Origin: a virus
DNA length: 36,332 nt
IMG/VR virus record: IMGVR_UViG_3300037502_000652
Coordinates: 1 to 36,332 of that record
Reading direction: 5' to 3' (one strand)
The translations under genes were made by a program, and so were the position numbers. Every line of letters starts with the position of its first letter. The first letter of the stretch is position 1. The notes beneath the pieces are model-generated. The model had not been told where the DNA came from. It made no database searches and worked only from the letters and a program-made list of their open reading frames with translations. Shown piece by piece: positions 1 through 7,768 of this stretch.

Positions 1-53
1 ACATAAACAGGAACCGCTGACGGAGCAGCCGATAGTGCTTTATTTGCAAGCAT
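1..53 (-). CDS. 5' end of modular tail-fibre gene (duplicate of 36206-36258)
   Basis: The start codon (CAT on the plus strand at 51-53) and first 17 codons of the 638-residue tail-fibre gene appear here because of the terminal overlap. The complete gene is at 34342-36258. This copy is not a separate gene. Confidence 0.93.
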   Translation of the reverse strand, partial: MLANKALSAAPSAVPVY

Positions 54-127
54 GGTTATTCCTTAAGCGTTGCCAACACGAGCGCCATAGACCTGTGTAG
101 ATACCTTCCACAGCACGATTACAGTAT
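1..127. repeat. Terminal direct repeat, left copy
   Basis: These 127 bases are identical to the last 127 bases of the window, so the sequence closes into a circle of 36,205 bp. The repeat holds the 5' end of the tail-fibre gene and the 3' end of the next structural gene. It sits in the middle of the late operon, unlike the packaged terminal repeats of T7-type phages, which flank the gene map. A length of 127 is a common largest k-mer in short-read assemblers, so an assembly overlap is the simplest explanation. Identity of the two copies is seen directly; the assembler origin is inferred. Confidence 0.95.
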
Positions 128-812
128 AGCCAGAAGTGTTTAGCGTAGGTGCAGAACCGTTATCAGTTTTCCACACCACTCCAGAGCCACCAAAGGTAGC
201 GTCAGTCCAAGTCAGCGTGTAGGCTGTACCGTCATCAACCATCAGCGTGATCGCCTCGCCAGCAGCGAAGTTCGTAGCCTTGGGGGTACGACTTGCGCCA
301 AGAGTAATCAACTGGATAGAGCCGTTGCCAGGGTCAATCTCAAAGGCAGCGCCATCAGAGATGGTGTAGACATCTTCAAGGATTGCGCCGGTGATGGTAG
401 GATCAGTCAGCGCAGCAGCACTAGCAGACAGTTTAGTAACTACTGTAGATCCGGTACCTTTAGGCGTAATGTTAATATCAATGTTTGTATCGCCACCAGT
501 AGCAGACAGAGTAGGACCAGCGCCAGTAGCGGCGTTAGCAACAGTAAATTCGTTTACTGCTGATCCAGTTGCTGTAATCTTAAATACTTCGTTGTTATTA
601 GTATCGTTGATACCAGTAACAATCTTAGGACTGGTGACAGTAAACGTAGACGGATTAGTACCAATCTCAACTACGTTGCCGCCACTGTCTTTGGTATAGA
701 GCCGCTTGTCTGCGGTATTGACTGCTAGTTCAGCACCACCAGCAGCGTTAGTTAAGTCACCTGCACCAGGAGCGCCAGTGGTGTCTTTTTTCTTGGTCAG
801 AATCGTTGCCAT
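63..812 (-). CDS. Tail fibre / virion structural protein
   Basis: A 249-residue protein. Its N-terminus (residues 1-50) has the pattern ELAVNTADKRLYTKDSGG, a short segment seen at the start of many phage fibre and appendage proteins. The rest is rich in Thr, Gly, Ala and Ser and predicted to be beta-strand, as expected for a fibrous virion protein. It lies between a 62-residue structural protein upstream (start at 1013) and the large tail fibre, which begins 9 bases after this stop across the circle junction; the TAA is part of the next gene's AAGGA ribosome site. Role as appendage protein is inferred from motif and context; the exact part of the virion is unknown. Confidence 0.72.
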   Translation of the reverse strand: MATILTKKKDTTGAPGAGDLTNAAGGAELAVNTADKRLYTKDSGGNVVEIGTNPSTFTVTSPKIVTGINDTNNNEVFKITATGSAVNEFTVANAATGAGPTLSATGGDTNIDINITPKGTGSTVVTKLSASAAALTDPTITGAILEDVYTISDGAAFEIDPGNGSIQLITLGASRTPKATNFAAGEAITLMVDDGTAYTLTWTDATFGGSGVVWKTDNGSAPTLNTSGYTVIVLWKVSTQVYGARVGNA

Positions 813-824
813 TTATATCTCCGA

Positions 825-1013
825 TTAAGAGTAAGTTCCACCACTGATGGTAGAGGAAGAAGTTAAGAATACGTTTTGTAGTTCAGCGTAGGTAATCTTT
901 TTGCTTTTATCAGCCGCAACAGACTCGCTGATGTCTACAACGTAGAATAAGTCGCCAGAGGCTAGATTAGAGCCTGTCAGTGCAGTAAGATCGGTTAGTT
1001 TTTTGTCAGCCAT
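825..1013 (-). CDS. Small virion structural protein
   Basis: A 62-residue protein with the recurrent pattern LTDLTALTGSNLASGDLFYV followed by a SKKITYAEL segment. This type of short protein, or the same segment at the head of longer fibre proteins, is common in tailed-phage structural modules. It ends in SGGTYS, very like the C-terminus (SGGTY) of the 81-residue protein at 30207-30452, so the two may attach to a similar partner. It starts one base before the stop of the 128-residue gene upstream (stop at 1015), so translation is probably coupled. Specific function is not known. Confidence 0.7.
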   Translation of the reverse strand: MADKKLTDLTALTGSNLASGDLFYVVDISESVAADKSKKITYAELQNVFLTSSSTISGGTYS

Positions 1014-1014
1014 T

Positions 1015-1401
1015 TCAGCCCTCTAGTAAGAATAAGTCACCAGATTCAAGAATGAAGTTATCCCCACCTTCCATCTCTAAGTTACTATAAAGAATGTCAG
1101 GATAAAAAAAAAGTGGAAGATAGCCATCAGAGGAAATCGTCCACTTCTTTGTTGCGGCAGCATCTACATAGACACGAATATAGTCTTTGCCTGCTTGTTT
1201 GCCGCTGGTGCTAGCAATCTCGTAAGCAGCGATAGCACCATTATTGTTCATGCTGTTTTCTACAGCCGACTCTGATGCTATTTGGATAGGGATATAATCA
1301 ACCCATCGAGTTAAACCAGTAAGATCAGTAATAGTACTAACCACCATAGACGTAGAGCCATTGGCGGTGTTATATACTGATGGGTAAGTCTGAGGAACCA
1401 T
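1015..1401 (-). CDS. Hypothetical structural protein
   Basis: A 128-residue protein with no family I can name. It has mixed alpha/beta composition and an unusual C-terminus made of two similar acidic pieces (MEGGDNFILE, ESGDLFLLEG). It lies between the decoration-like gene and small fibre-type genes, in the late operon and after two hairpins at 1415-1466, so its transcript level is probably lower than that of the capsid genes. A CTCCTA on the plus strand next to the start is an SD-like TAGGAG on the coding strand. A virion role is inferred from position only. Confidence 0.65.
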   Translation of the reverse strand: MVPQTYPSVYNTANGSTSMVVSTITDLTGLTRWVDYIPIQIASESAVENSMNNNGAIAAYEIASTSGKQAGKDYIRVYVDAAATKKWTISSDGYLPLFFYPDILYSNLEMEGGDNFILESGDLFLLEG

Positions 1402-1414
1402 AGTAACTCCTATG

Positions 1415-1451
1415 TTTTCTTTAACATCCTCACTGAAGATGCTAAAGAAAA
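1415..1451 (-). terminator. Long inverted repeat after the decoration gene
   Basis: TTTTCTTTA (1415-1423) pairs with TAAAGAAAA (1443-1451). After one mismatch, CATC (1425-1428) pairs with GATG (1438-1441). The stem is about 13 bp with U-rich arms and lies just downstream of the hairpin at 1452-1466. It may be a second part of a terminator or an RNA-processing or stability hairpin. Confidence 0.5.
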
Positions 1452-1466
1452 GCCCCTTGTGAGGGC
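1452..1466 (-). terminator. Rho-independent terminator after the decoration gene
   Basis: On the minus strand GCCCT-CACAA-GGGGC forms a short GC stem followed by TTTTCTTT. It follows the stop of the 109-residue gene by 18 bases and would reduce read-through into the fibre genes. Confidence 0.6.
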
Positions 1467-1483
1467 AAAACCGTTAGGTTTTA

Positions 1484-1813
1484 TTACCAGCCTGGACGAC
1501 CAACAAGGACTTTAATCGTTGTTGAGGCAGGGTTAGTCTGTGTACCAGATTCGTTTTGGACACGAACGCTAACTACATCAGCAGCAGAAACATAGCCAGT
1601 AACGGTAAATCCAGCCAGCGTTACACCGAAAGAAATACCAAGAACCATGTCGCCAAGAGCAACACCAGGAACAGCAATGGTGTTAGTCTCGCCTGCGCCA
1701 TCGGCTAGATCACCGATGTCCATCGTGGCACGAACTTCATAGACTTTCTCAAATACGCCTTGAAACTGCTCACGACCTTCTTTTGCTACAACAACCGCAG
1801 TTGCATTTGCCAT
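1484..1813 (-). CDS. Putative capsid decoration / head structural protein
   Basis: A 109-residue protein immediately downstream of the major capsid gene. Residues about 30-90 carry DLADGAGETNTIAVPGVALG and then GISFGVTLAGFTVTGYVSAA with VRVQNESG. This beta-rich pattern is typical of small phage head proteins encoded after the capsid gene. It has its own ribosome site (AGGAG on the coding strand, 8-10 bases before ATG) and is bracketed by terminators at 1833-1857 and 1415-1466, suggesting high, separately set expression. A decoration role is inferred from size, composition and position; no direct family match can be confirmed. Confidence 0.65.
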   Translation of the reverse strand: MANATAVVVAKEGREQFQGVFEKVYEVRATMDIGDLADGAGETNTIAVPGVALGDMVLGISFGVTLAGFTVTGYVSAADVVSVRVQNESGTQTNPASTTIKVLVGRPGW

Positions 1814-1832
1814 AATTATCTCCTATTTAGTT

Positions 1833-1857
1833 AAGAAGACCCCGCCGAAGCGGGGCC
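1833..1857 (-). terminator. Terminator after major capsid gene
   Basis: On the minus strand an 8-bp stem GGCCCCGC-TTCG-GCGGGGTC (1838-1857) with a stable UUCG loop is followed by TTCTTAA. It lies in the 53-base gap after the capsid gene. Its U-tract is interrupted, so partial read-through into the decoration gene is likely. Confidence 0.75.
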
Positions 1858-1866
1858 GTATCACTA

Positions 1867-2835
1867 TCAACCAGGGATAATCAGAGCAACAGCAGAGGTG
1901 TCACGCAGTTCGCCAACGCCGTACAGCGTGTCGGCGGTGAGCAGCGTAGCGAGGTACTCTTGCTTGTACTGGGTCTGAACACGAACACCCAACTGCTCAA
2001 CGAGCACACCAAACTCAGGGTGAGCCATCAAGCAGACACGGGGGTTAGTATCGTTGGTGTCAGAGGTGGTGGCAGTGTCAGCGTTTGTCGAAACATAGAC
2101 CTTAACGCCGTAGATGTCACCGATCTGACCGTTGCGGATGGTAGAACCATCACCAACGAAAGCCTGCTCAGTAAACCGAGCGATGCCCATCAGCGTGTTA
2201 CGAGCAACCGGAGGAACGATCATAAAACGACCATCCATCGGCACATCCTGGTCATCCAGACGCTGGATTGTACGGCGAATGCCTTCATCCGTCAGTGCAG
2301 TCTCGTTACCAGTGTTGCTGTTAGCGGTTGCATCAAATGCCGTAGCGCCATCGCCACCGATGAAGCCGTTGCCATAAGCAAACGTAGCAGCGGTTCCGTT
2401 CCAGGTGCCGCCTTGCGACAGACGACCAAGACGAATAACATCGGTGTCGGTCTGGGTAGCCAGAGCGTAACCAGCGTCATCCGTGTAGAAACGGCGCAGT
2501 GAAGACATAGCCTGAACTTCAGCCAGATCTTCGATCAAGCGGCTGTACTCAAAGTGCTTGTCGATAGAAACCGACAGAGCCGTACCACCAGCAGCAATCA
2601 GAGTGACTGCATCGGTAGCGGTTTTAGCAGAAGCAGAACCACGGGTCGGGGCAGGGAAGTAGACTTTGTCGCCTTTCTTGCCTTTGAAGTTCATTTTCTT
2701 GATGAGATTTGCTGCTACAAGGTTCTTCTTGTAAGCAGCGATAATTTCGTCAGACCATACTTCAGGTACGAAACCTGCGGTATCAACTGCCGACTTGGTT
2801 ACCGAATTATTCGGTGCGAATGCTGTATTAGCCAT
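1867..2835 (-). CDS. Major capsid protein
   Basis: A 322-residue protein, near T7 gp10A (345 residues) in size, directly downstream of the scaffold gene, the usual order. Features include an N-terminal FVPEVWSDEIIAAYKKNLVA helix (about 22-41), a KGDKVYFPAP segment (about 54-63) and a C-terminal half with LMAHPEFGVLVEQLGVRVQ. These recur in HK97-fold capsid proteins of podoviruses. The coding-strand SD AAGGA lies about 9 bases before ATG. A terminator follows, consistent with a highly expressed gene. The identity is strong from context and pattern; the exact capsid family is not determined here. Confidence 0.88.
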   Translation of the reverse strand: MANTAFAPNNSVTKSAVDTAGFVPEVWSDEIIAAYKKNLVAANLIKKMNFKGKKGDKVYFPAPTRGSASAKTATDAVTLIAAGGTALSVSIDKHFEYSRLIEDLAEVQAMSSLRRFYTDDAGYALATQTDTDVIRLGRLSQGGTWNGTAATFAYGNGFIGGDGATAFDATANSNTGNETALTDEGIRRTIQRLDDQDVPMDGRFMIVPPVARNTLMGIARFTEQAFVGDGSTIRNGQIGDIYGVKVYVSTNADTATTSDTNDTNPRVCLMAHPEFGVLVEQLGVRVQTQYKQEYLATLLTADTLYGVGELRDTSAVALIIPG

Positions 2836-2863
2836 TTTAAATATCCTTTATTAATGTTGTTAG

Positions 2864-3652
2864 TTACCTAACCCTTTTCTCACGATACGCTGCCATAATT
2901 TCATCTTGCATCGCATCATATCGATCAGGATCTGTTGACATGAGTTTCATAATGTCTGAGCGCCGATAGATCTTCTTAGAAGGTGCCTCGTCACTGCCAG
3001 AAGCAACGGTGGTAGTCGCAGCCTTGATCGTCTTGCTACGCGCCTCTTTCTCTGCCGCTACTGTCTGCTGTACTGTGCCTCTGCGTTCTTTGTAGGAACT
3101 AAGAAGTTCAGATGCCGCATCATAGTCGTAGCGTTGGTCTGCTCTCAAAAACAACTCTTGCCTAACCTTGGATGACATCACCCACTGTTGGAACCCAGGA
3201 TCAGTAACAACTTGCTGATAGTCTGGGTGTGCTGCCTGTAGAGCATTCAGAGCCTTGGCTCGTTGCATCTCAAGAGTAAGTGCTTCCGCTTCTTTAATCT
3301 TGGGATGATTCTCAATTGCGATTCCTACCGCCTTCTCTGGATCAGCAAAGAAGTCTACTTGTTCAGTAGTTTCGGTTCTCAGTTGCTGTTTTGTTGTGGC
3401 TTGGGTGCGAATGTAATCGTCAACCAGTTTGCGTAGTTCTCCAACCTCGCTGCCCTGTCGGCCTATTAACCTCTCAGCCTCCATGTGCATCTTGGCAATG
3501 TCTTTGGCACTCTTACCCCGATACTTCTCAGGGAGTTCCTCTTCCGTTTGCTCTTGACTCTGGGCTTCTACCTCAGATGTCAATTCAGCAGGATCTACTA
3601 CAACTTCACTAGTTTGCGCTTCTTCTGCGCCTTCCTCAATAAAAGCAGCCAT
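2864..3652 (-). CDS. Scaffolding / capsid assembly protein
   Basis: A 262-residue, highly charged protein just upstream of the capsid gene. It begins with an acidic, Glu/Gln-rich segment (1-40), then LPEKYRGKSAKDIAKMHMEA (about 40-59) leading into a coiled-coil region. A long helical middle follows, with a basic C-terminus ending YREKRVR. This matches T7 gp9-like scaffold proteins: acidic disordered start, helical body, basic capsid-binding tail. It guides procapsid assembly and leaves before maturation. Assignment rests on pattern and gene order. Confidence 0.85.
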   Translation of the reverse strand: MAAFIEEGAEEAQTSEVVVDPAELTSEVEAQSQEQTEEELPEKYRGKSAKDIAKMHMEAERLIGRQGSEVGELRKLVDDYIRTQATTKQQLRTETTEQVDFFADPEKAVGIAIENHPKIKEAEALTLEMQRAKALNALQAAHPDYQQVVTDPGFQQWVMSSKVRQELFLRADQRYDYDAASELLSSYKERRGTVQQTVAAEKEARSKTIKAATTTVASGSDEAPSKKIYRRSDIMKLMSTDPDRYDAMQDEIMAAYREKRVR

Positions 3653-3719
3653 CTATGTCTCCCGTGCTTAACAGCATTAAGAAAGATCACTTATAAATTT
3701 GACGGGGATCCTTGTCCGT

Positions 3720-3965
3720 CTACTTCCACTGGTCAGAACGACCAGTCTTGCGCTCCCATTTAATCTTTTCTTGGCGCTTTCGTTCCCACGCCATTGATGC
3801 CCCAGGAAAATCCCCAGAACAACCATCAAGACTAATCATAGGAGTTGAGATAAGTCTGGTAGCGTCATTTCCACAGTGTGGGCACTGTATGACGGTTACA
3901 GAGTCATCTATGTATTTTTCAGTTATGTGGCCTTTGGCACACTGAAAGTCAAATATTCTTTTCAT
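3720..3965 (-). CDS. Small zinc-ribbon protein (FmdB-like)
   Basis: An 81-residue protein starting MKRIFDFQCAKGH, with C9 and H13 forming one half and CPHC (residues 28-31) the other half of a probable zinc site. This layout resembles the FmdB-type zinc ribbon often found in phage head gene clusters. The C-terminal third is basic and Trp-containing (WERKRQEKIKWERK). It overlaps the preceding gene by 17 bases. The zinc site is inferred from Cys/His spacing; function is unknown. Confidence 0.7.
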   Translation of the reverse strand: MKRIFDFQCAKGHITEKYIDDSVTVIQCPHCGNDATRLISTPMISLDGCSGDFPGASMAWERKRQEKIKWERKTGRSDQWK

Positions 3966-4185
3966 TTAGTTCCTCGTAGGCTTTTTCAGACAGATCCTTC
4001 AATCCAACTAAGTAGTCTAGGATGTCTACTTGTCCTCTACGGAACTCTACTGTGTCTTTGTCGCAGGTTCGGATGTTCTCGTACAGTGTACGCATATCCA
4101 AAAGATCTTCGATGAGTTGTTTCCACGCCTTGGTGGACATCATCGATAGTCTGTCTTCATAATATTGTTGTAATTCTGGCGACAT
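3949..4185 (-). CDS. Conserved small phage protein between portal and scaffold
   Basis: A 78-residue acidic helical protein (MSPELQQYYEDRLSMMSTKA start). Similar short proteins beginning with a YYE-type helix are common between portal and capsid genes of podovirus-like phages. I see no ribosome site. Instead a perfect sigma70 promoter (4193-4221) ends 7 bases before the ATG, so a transcript from it would be leaderless or nearly so. Function is unknown. Confidence 0.72.
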   Translation of the reverse strand: MSPELQQYYEDRLSMMSTKAWKQLIEDLLDMRTLYENIRTCDKDTVEFRRGQVDILDYLVGLKDLSEKAYEELNEKNI

Positions 4186-4192
4186 TAGTGCT

Positions 4193-4221
4193 ATTATACC
4201 ATCATTTAGTTATTTTGTCAA
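4193..4221 (-). promoter_or_regulatory. Perfect sigma70 promoter with extended -10
   Basis: On the minus strand TTGACA (4221-4216), a 17-base spacer (4215-4199) and TATAAT (4198-4193) match consensus at all 12 positions, with TG at the extended -10 position. The expected start of transcription is 4185-4187, at or next to the ATG at 4185. It overlaps no coding sequence and would drive the scaffold and capsid genes from host RNA polymerase. Confidence 0.88.
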
Positions 4222-4229
4222 GTATTTTC

Positions 4230-6200
4230 TTAACTTTGCCGTGATGCGACCACTTGCAGGTTAGCAATCTCTTTGCGAGTGTCTATATCTTTCTCTTTTA
4301 GAGCCAGATTGGCTACTTTGACACGCCTCTCAAAGTCATCGGTGGCGTTGGGGCCGGTTCCGAGGTACTTTGATGCTGAAGCGGCGATGCTGGCCTGTAA
4401 TTCGGCAGGCATCAGTTGTGTCTCAGTGGCTTCTTTCTGTGCTTTAGCCTGTTTTAGCGTCACATCTGCCTCAAGGTCAGCCATTTCCAGTTGCGCTTTC
4501 TGAAGTTGCATCTGCATTGCCATCTGTTGCATCTGCTGCTGCTCTGGGTTAGGCTGAGTCATCTGTGCCATCTGCTGCAACAAGGCTTCACGGTTAGACA
4601 AACCACTGTTTTCAATGATTGCAGACATCACCATCGGCACAATTGGACTATCTGGACCCAAGGTTTTCAGCAGATTCATAAACTGCATCTGTTCGTACTC
4701 TCGTGCCACGATGCCAAGGTTGCTGGTAGGCACAAAGATGAAGTCTTGGGCAGGGTAGCGGTCAGGATCAAACTGCATAAAGCGGTAGGCAGACTTGGTC
4801 ACAAACGGGATCAAGAACTGCTCTTGGAAGTTGACCAGTGTACGCTTGTTTTTCTTGATGATTGCCGACAAGGCAGGATTAAGGCCACCACCATCAGCCG
4901 TAGGAGTGGTGCTATCGATGGTAGATGTTGCCATCAACATCATCTTCATGAACTCACCAGCGGTCTGTAGATTGCCAGGATCGGTGACACCAAACTTAAA
5001 CGGTTGCAAAACCTCGTTAGGATTGCCGTTAGTGAGGATGGTCTTGCCTGGACGGATCTCAAACTTGGCACCACGGGGCAGGCGAGTGGCATCAATGCCC
5101 ATCATCGGCACTGTGGTCAGTGCAAGGCTGTCCAAATGAGCACGAATCTGTGCATCAATAGCCTTTTGCATATTGTAGCCCTTCTCAGCGATACCACGAC
5201 CCCAGAAACGACCAGGCATGGAATCATATTGGAAGGCCACAATAGGCCGATCTTTCATCATAAACGGTGACTCTTCTGCCTTGAGCAGGTGTTCATCGTT
5301 TGCGATCACCACAATTGCCTCTACCAGATCAGTGTAGGTAGCGGCTTCTGTGCCAAACTCATCAGTTTTTTCATTAAAAAGGCTAGTAATCTGCTCTTCA
5401 TTCTCAGCATCAAGCAGATAACGAGGTAAAAGACCGTAGTAACGCAGTAACTTTACTTTGTCTTGCTGATACTCAATCTCTTCCTGCACAGGCTCTAGAT
5501 CTGTGTCAACAGCGGTGGGGGCAATGTTGTCTACTTTGCGATAGACACCAGACTCCATACCAGCCACAACGCTGTGAATGCTGACATACTCTTCGATTGC
5601 ACAGCCCATCGCCTCTTCTACAGAGGTAGCAACAGGGTCAATCAAGAAGTTTTTAGGATTAACTGGCTTTAGCCCAACATAGAATCGGTTACGTTCTTCT
5701 ACGCCAACAGCGGTGACACCCATCTCTGCGATTGGTCGCATTGCTGGAGCACGTTCTGTCTTCTCGGACACCACAATCTCACCGATACCAGTGCCGTAGA
5801 CAGCGCCAAGCAGGATCACATCACTGGTGGCTTTGCGGATCTTGGTGCGCTTAAAGTCCTCAGTCATCTGATTCTTGACTTGTTCGACATCGATGCGCTG
5901 CTGATCTAACTGGTCATCAACGATGTCAAAGAACTTCTCACCACGACCAAAGACTGCCTCTTCAATCTCAGCAACAGAGGACTCAATTGCTTGCTGTAGT
6001 GCAGGTGTTACAATCCGTGATCTTTCGCTTTCACGGTGTACATCCTCACCAGCCCAGATGCCACGCCATAGGCGCTCATAGGAGTCCCAATAGTCTAGGT
6101 AGTTCTCATCACGATGGTTGCGCCAGTTCTCACAGCGGGATAGAACCCACTCAGAAATCTTTTTACCGGGGCCACCAAGTTCGTAATCTTTATCTTCCAT
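4230..6200 (-). CDS. Portal (head-tail connector) protein
   Basis: A 656-residue protein between the terminase and the scaffold/capsid genes. The N-terminus holds SERSRIVTPALQQAIESSVA (about 60-79), a segment common in podovirus portals. A central region of about 300-420 has PFMMKDRPIVAFQYDSMPGR and then WGRGIAEKGYNMQKAIDAQI. The C-terminus (about 535-600) is Gln/Met-rich and helical, as expected for the barrel. The ring forms the DNA channel for packaging and ejection and binds the large terminase and adaptor. Length is close to P22-like and other large portals and longer than T7 gp8 (536). Confidence 0.87.
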   Translation of the reverse strand: MEDKDYELGGPGKKISEWVLSRCENWRNHRDENYLDYWDSYERLWRGIWAGEDVHRESERSRIVTPALQQAIESSVAEIEEAVFGRGEKFFDIVDDQLDQQRIDVEQVKNQMTEDFKRTKIRKATSDVILLGAVYGTGIGEIVVSEKTERAPAMRPIAEMGVTAVGVEERNRFYVGLKPVNPKNFLIDPVATSVEEAMGCAIEEYVSIHSVVAGMESGVYRKVDNIAPTAVDTDLEPVQEEIEYQQDKVKLLRYYGLLPRYLLDAENEEQITSLFNEKTDEFGTEAATYTDLVEAIVVIANDEHLLKAEESPFMMKDRPIVAFQYDSMPGRFWGRGIAEKGYNMQKAIDAQIRAHLDSLALTTVPMMGIDATRLPRGAKFEIRPGKTILTNGNPNEVLQPFKFGVTDPGNLQTAGEFMKMMLMATSTIDSTTPTADGGGLNPALSAIIKKNKRTLVNFQEQFLIPFVTKSAYRFMQFDPDRYPAQDFIFVPTSNLGIVAREYEQMQFMNLLKTLGPDSPIVPMVMSAIIENSGLSNREALLQQMAQMTQPNPEQQQMQQMAMQMQLQKAQLEMADLEADVTLKQAKAQKEATETQLMPAELQASIAASASKYLGTGPNATDDFERRVKVANLALKEKDIDTRKEIANLQVVASRQS

Positions 6201-6202
6201 GT

Positions 6203-6502
6203 TTAGTCCTTAGTTGTGTCACCGATGCTGTCTTCTTCAAGACTGGCGTATTCAGGCATACCCTCATCTTCTTCTTCCATTTCAGACTCTTCTTCGGAAT
6301 CTTCAAGGTCAACAACAGGCAAGAAGATGTCTTTATCTTTAAGGCCAGCCTCTTTAGCGGCAGTGATAACTGTCATCATGCAGTCAGCACTAAACTTCTT
6401 CTCTATCTCTTCCTTGATGACTTCCCAGACATCAGGGTTAGTTGCTAACTTGTCCCAGTTAAGAGGGACATAGTCTTCGTTGTTGTACATTTCTAAATAC
6501 AT
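6203..6502 (-). CDS. Small acidic protein
   Basis: A 99-residue protein with a folded-looking first half (residues 1-60) and an extremely acidic tail (about 65-98) built largely of Glu and Asp with Met and Ser. It lies between the large terminase and portal genes with 2-10 base gaps, so it is co-translated with them. Acidic tails of this kind can mimic DNA or bind basic partners, but no function can be assigned. A tandem start MYLEMYN exists; the first ATG follows an AAGGAG-type site (coding strand) at about 7 bases. Confidence 0.65.
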   Translation of the reverse strand: MYLEMYNNEDYVPLNWDKLATNPDVWEVIKEEIEKKFSADCMMTVITAAKEAGLKDKDIFLPVVDLEDSEEESEMEEEDEGMPEYASLEEDSIGDTTKD

Positions 6503-6511
6503 AACTACTCC

Positions 6512-7768
6512 TTAGTAACCGGCTACAGCGTCCATTGGTGTAAAGTCTTCGTCATCAAACTCTTGCACATACTCTGCTACTGCGATCTGGTCGATGTAGG
6601 ACAAGGCATCAATTAAGTCATCATGAACTTGCGGATTAGGGAAGTTCAGTAACTCATCAATTATTTCTTTATTCCAAGTGCCTTCATTAAAGACGATTTT
6701 GCCGTGCTCAAAGCGGCCTTGAAGCGACCAAGTAATTCTGTCAGTTTTCTTTTTATTTCCATGAGTAAGATCCTCTATTCTGAAGTAGGTGTTATAGCGC
6801 CTCATTAAGTCACTGAGGTACGGCAATACAGCATTCTTTAGTGCACCTCTTTCGATACCAACACACACAGGCTCATAGTCTCTGACTACATTAAAGATCT
6901 TCTGTGCGGTTTCTTTGATGTCCCACCGACCAAACTCCACATCCTTCACATACCAGCCATTAGCAGTAATCTTGACTATCGCTATGGCAGACTGGTCTAG
7001 TCTCTTTTTCTTTGCTGTGGTGGCTGAGGCAACATTCTCAAAGCCAGCCAAGTCCACAGCGATGAAATATCTACCATCGGTGGGTTCTTCATCATCAATC
7101 TTTATCCACTCTTCTTTGAAGATGCCACCAGAGGCTGCTTCAAAGGAGGCCATAAATTCCTGTCTAAATGCAAAACTAGACATTGACTTCCGTGCTGCTT
7201 CAATTTCTTTCGGATCTAGCAGTTCGTTGTCAAAACTAGTAAAATGCCAAGACTTAAATTCTAAATCTTTTCCTGTGTTGCCGTAAGTAAATAACTCGTA
7301 AAAATGATTACGACCAAAAGGAGTGCCGATAAATAGTGCCGAGCCTTTTTGGTCTGCTAAAGCAGGTCTAATAATTTGTTCCCAGACCTCAGGCTTCATT
7401 GAGCCATACTCATCCAACACAACATACTTTAGGCTTACGCCTCGCATTGTTTCTGGTCTATCTGCTCCCTTTAGAGAGATGGTAGCGCCATTAACAAGTC
7501 GAATCTGCATATTGTTTACATGGCTTGATTCTATAACTGGATTACCTAGTTCCAAAAGAACTTGCCACAAAACATCTCGTGCCTGGCCTTGCGTATTAGC
7601 AATGTACCAAACATGGCCTTTGTCACACTGTAAGGCGTTGATAATCAGCAACCAAGCAGCGAGTCTTGACTTTCCTGTTCTTCGACCTGCCGCAACAACT
7701 TTAAAGCGAGTAGAATCAGAAAATACTTCTTGTTGCCACTTCAGTAGCCTAACGTTTAACTCAGCCAT
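6512..7768 (-). CDS. terL: Terminase large subunit
   Basis: A 418-residue packaging motor ATPase/nuclease. The Walker A motif is AAGRRTGKS (26-34), and Walker B is YVVLDEYG with D119 and E120. The nuclease domain begins near AVDLAGF (about 236) and ends with the acidic HDDLIDALSY (about 388-397), a typical RNase H-fold metal site. The protein docks on the portal and cuts and translocates concatemeric DNA. It overlaps the upstream HNH gene by 8 bases. All catalytic motifs are present, so it should be active. Confidence 0.95.
   Translation of the reverse strand: MAELNVRLLKWQQEVFSDSTRFKVVAAGRRTGKSRLAAWLLIINALQCDKGHVWYIANTQGQARDVLWQVLLELGNPVIESSHVNNMQIRLVNGATISLKGADRPETMRGVSLKYVVLDEYGSMKPEVWEQIIRPALADQKGSALFIGTPFGRNHFYELFTYGNTGKDLEFKSWHFTSFDNELLDPKEIEAARKSMSSFAFRQEFMASFEAASGGIFKEEWIKIDDEEPTDGRYFIAVDLAGFENVASATTAKKKRLDQSAIAIVKITANGWYVKDVEFGRWDIKETAQKIFNVVRDYEPVCVGIERGALKNAVLPYLSDLMRRYNTYFRIEDLTHGNKKKTDRITWSLQGRFEHGKIVFNEGTWNKEIIDELLNFPNPQVHDDLIDALSYIDQIAVAEYVQEFDDEDFTPMDAVAGY

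Noticed and set aside
1-127. Biological direct terminal repeat as in T7
   Set aside because: Lies inside the tail operon across two genes, and its length equals a common assembler k-mer.
1960-2502. 180-residue plus-strand frame inside the capsid gene
   Set aside because: Antisense to a clear capsid gene; long only because of codon bias.
3701-3720. GACGG/CCGTC hairpin between scaffold and zinc-ribbon genes as terminator
   Set aside because: Only 5 bp, 10-base loop and no T-tract on the minus strand.
4491-4970. 159-residue His/Leu-rich plus-strand frame
   Set aside because: Antisense shadow of the Gln/Met-rich portal end.
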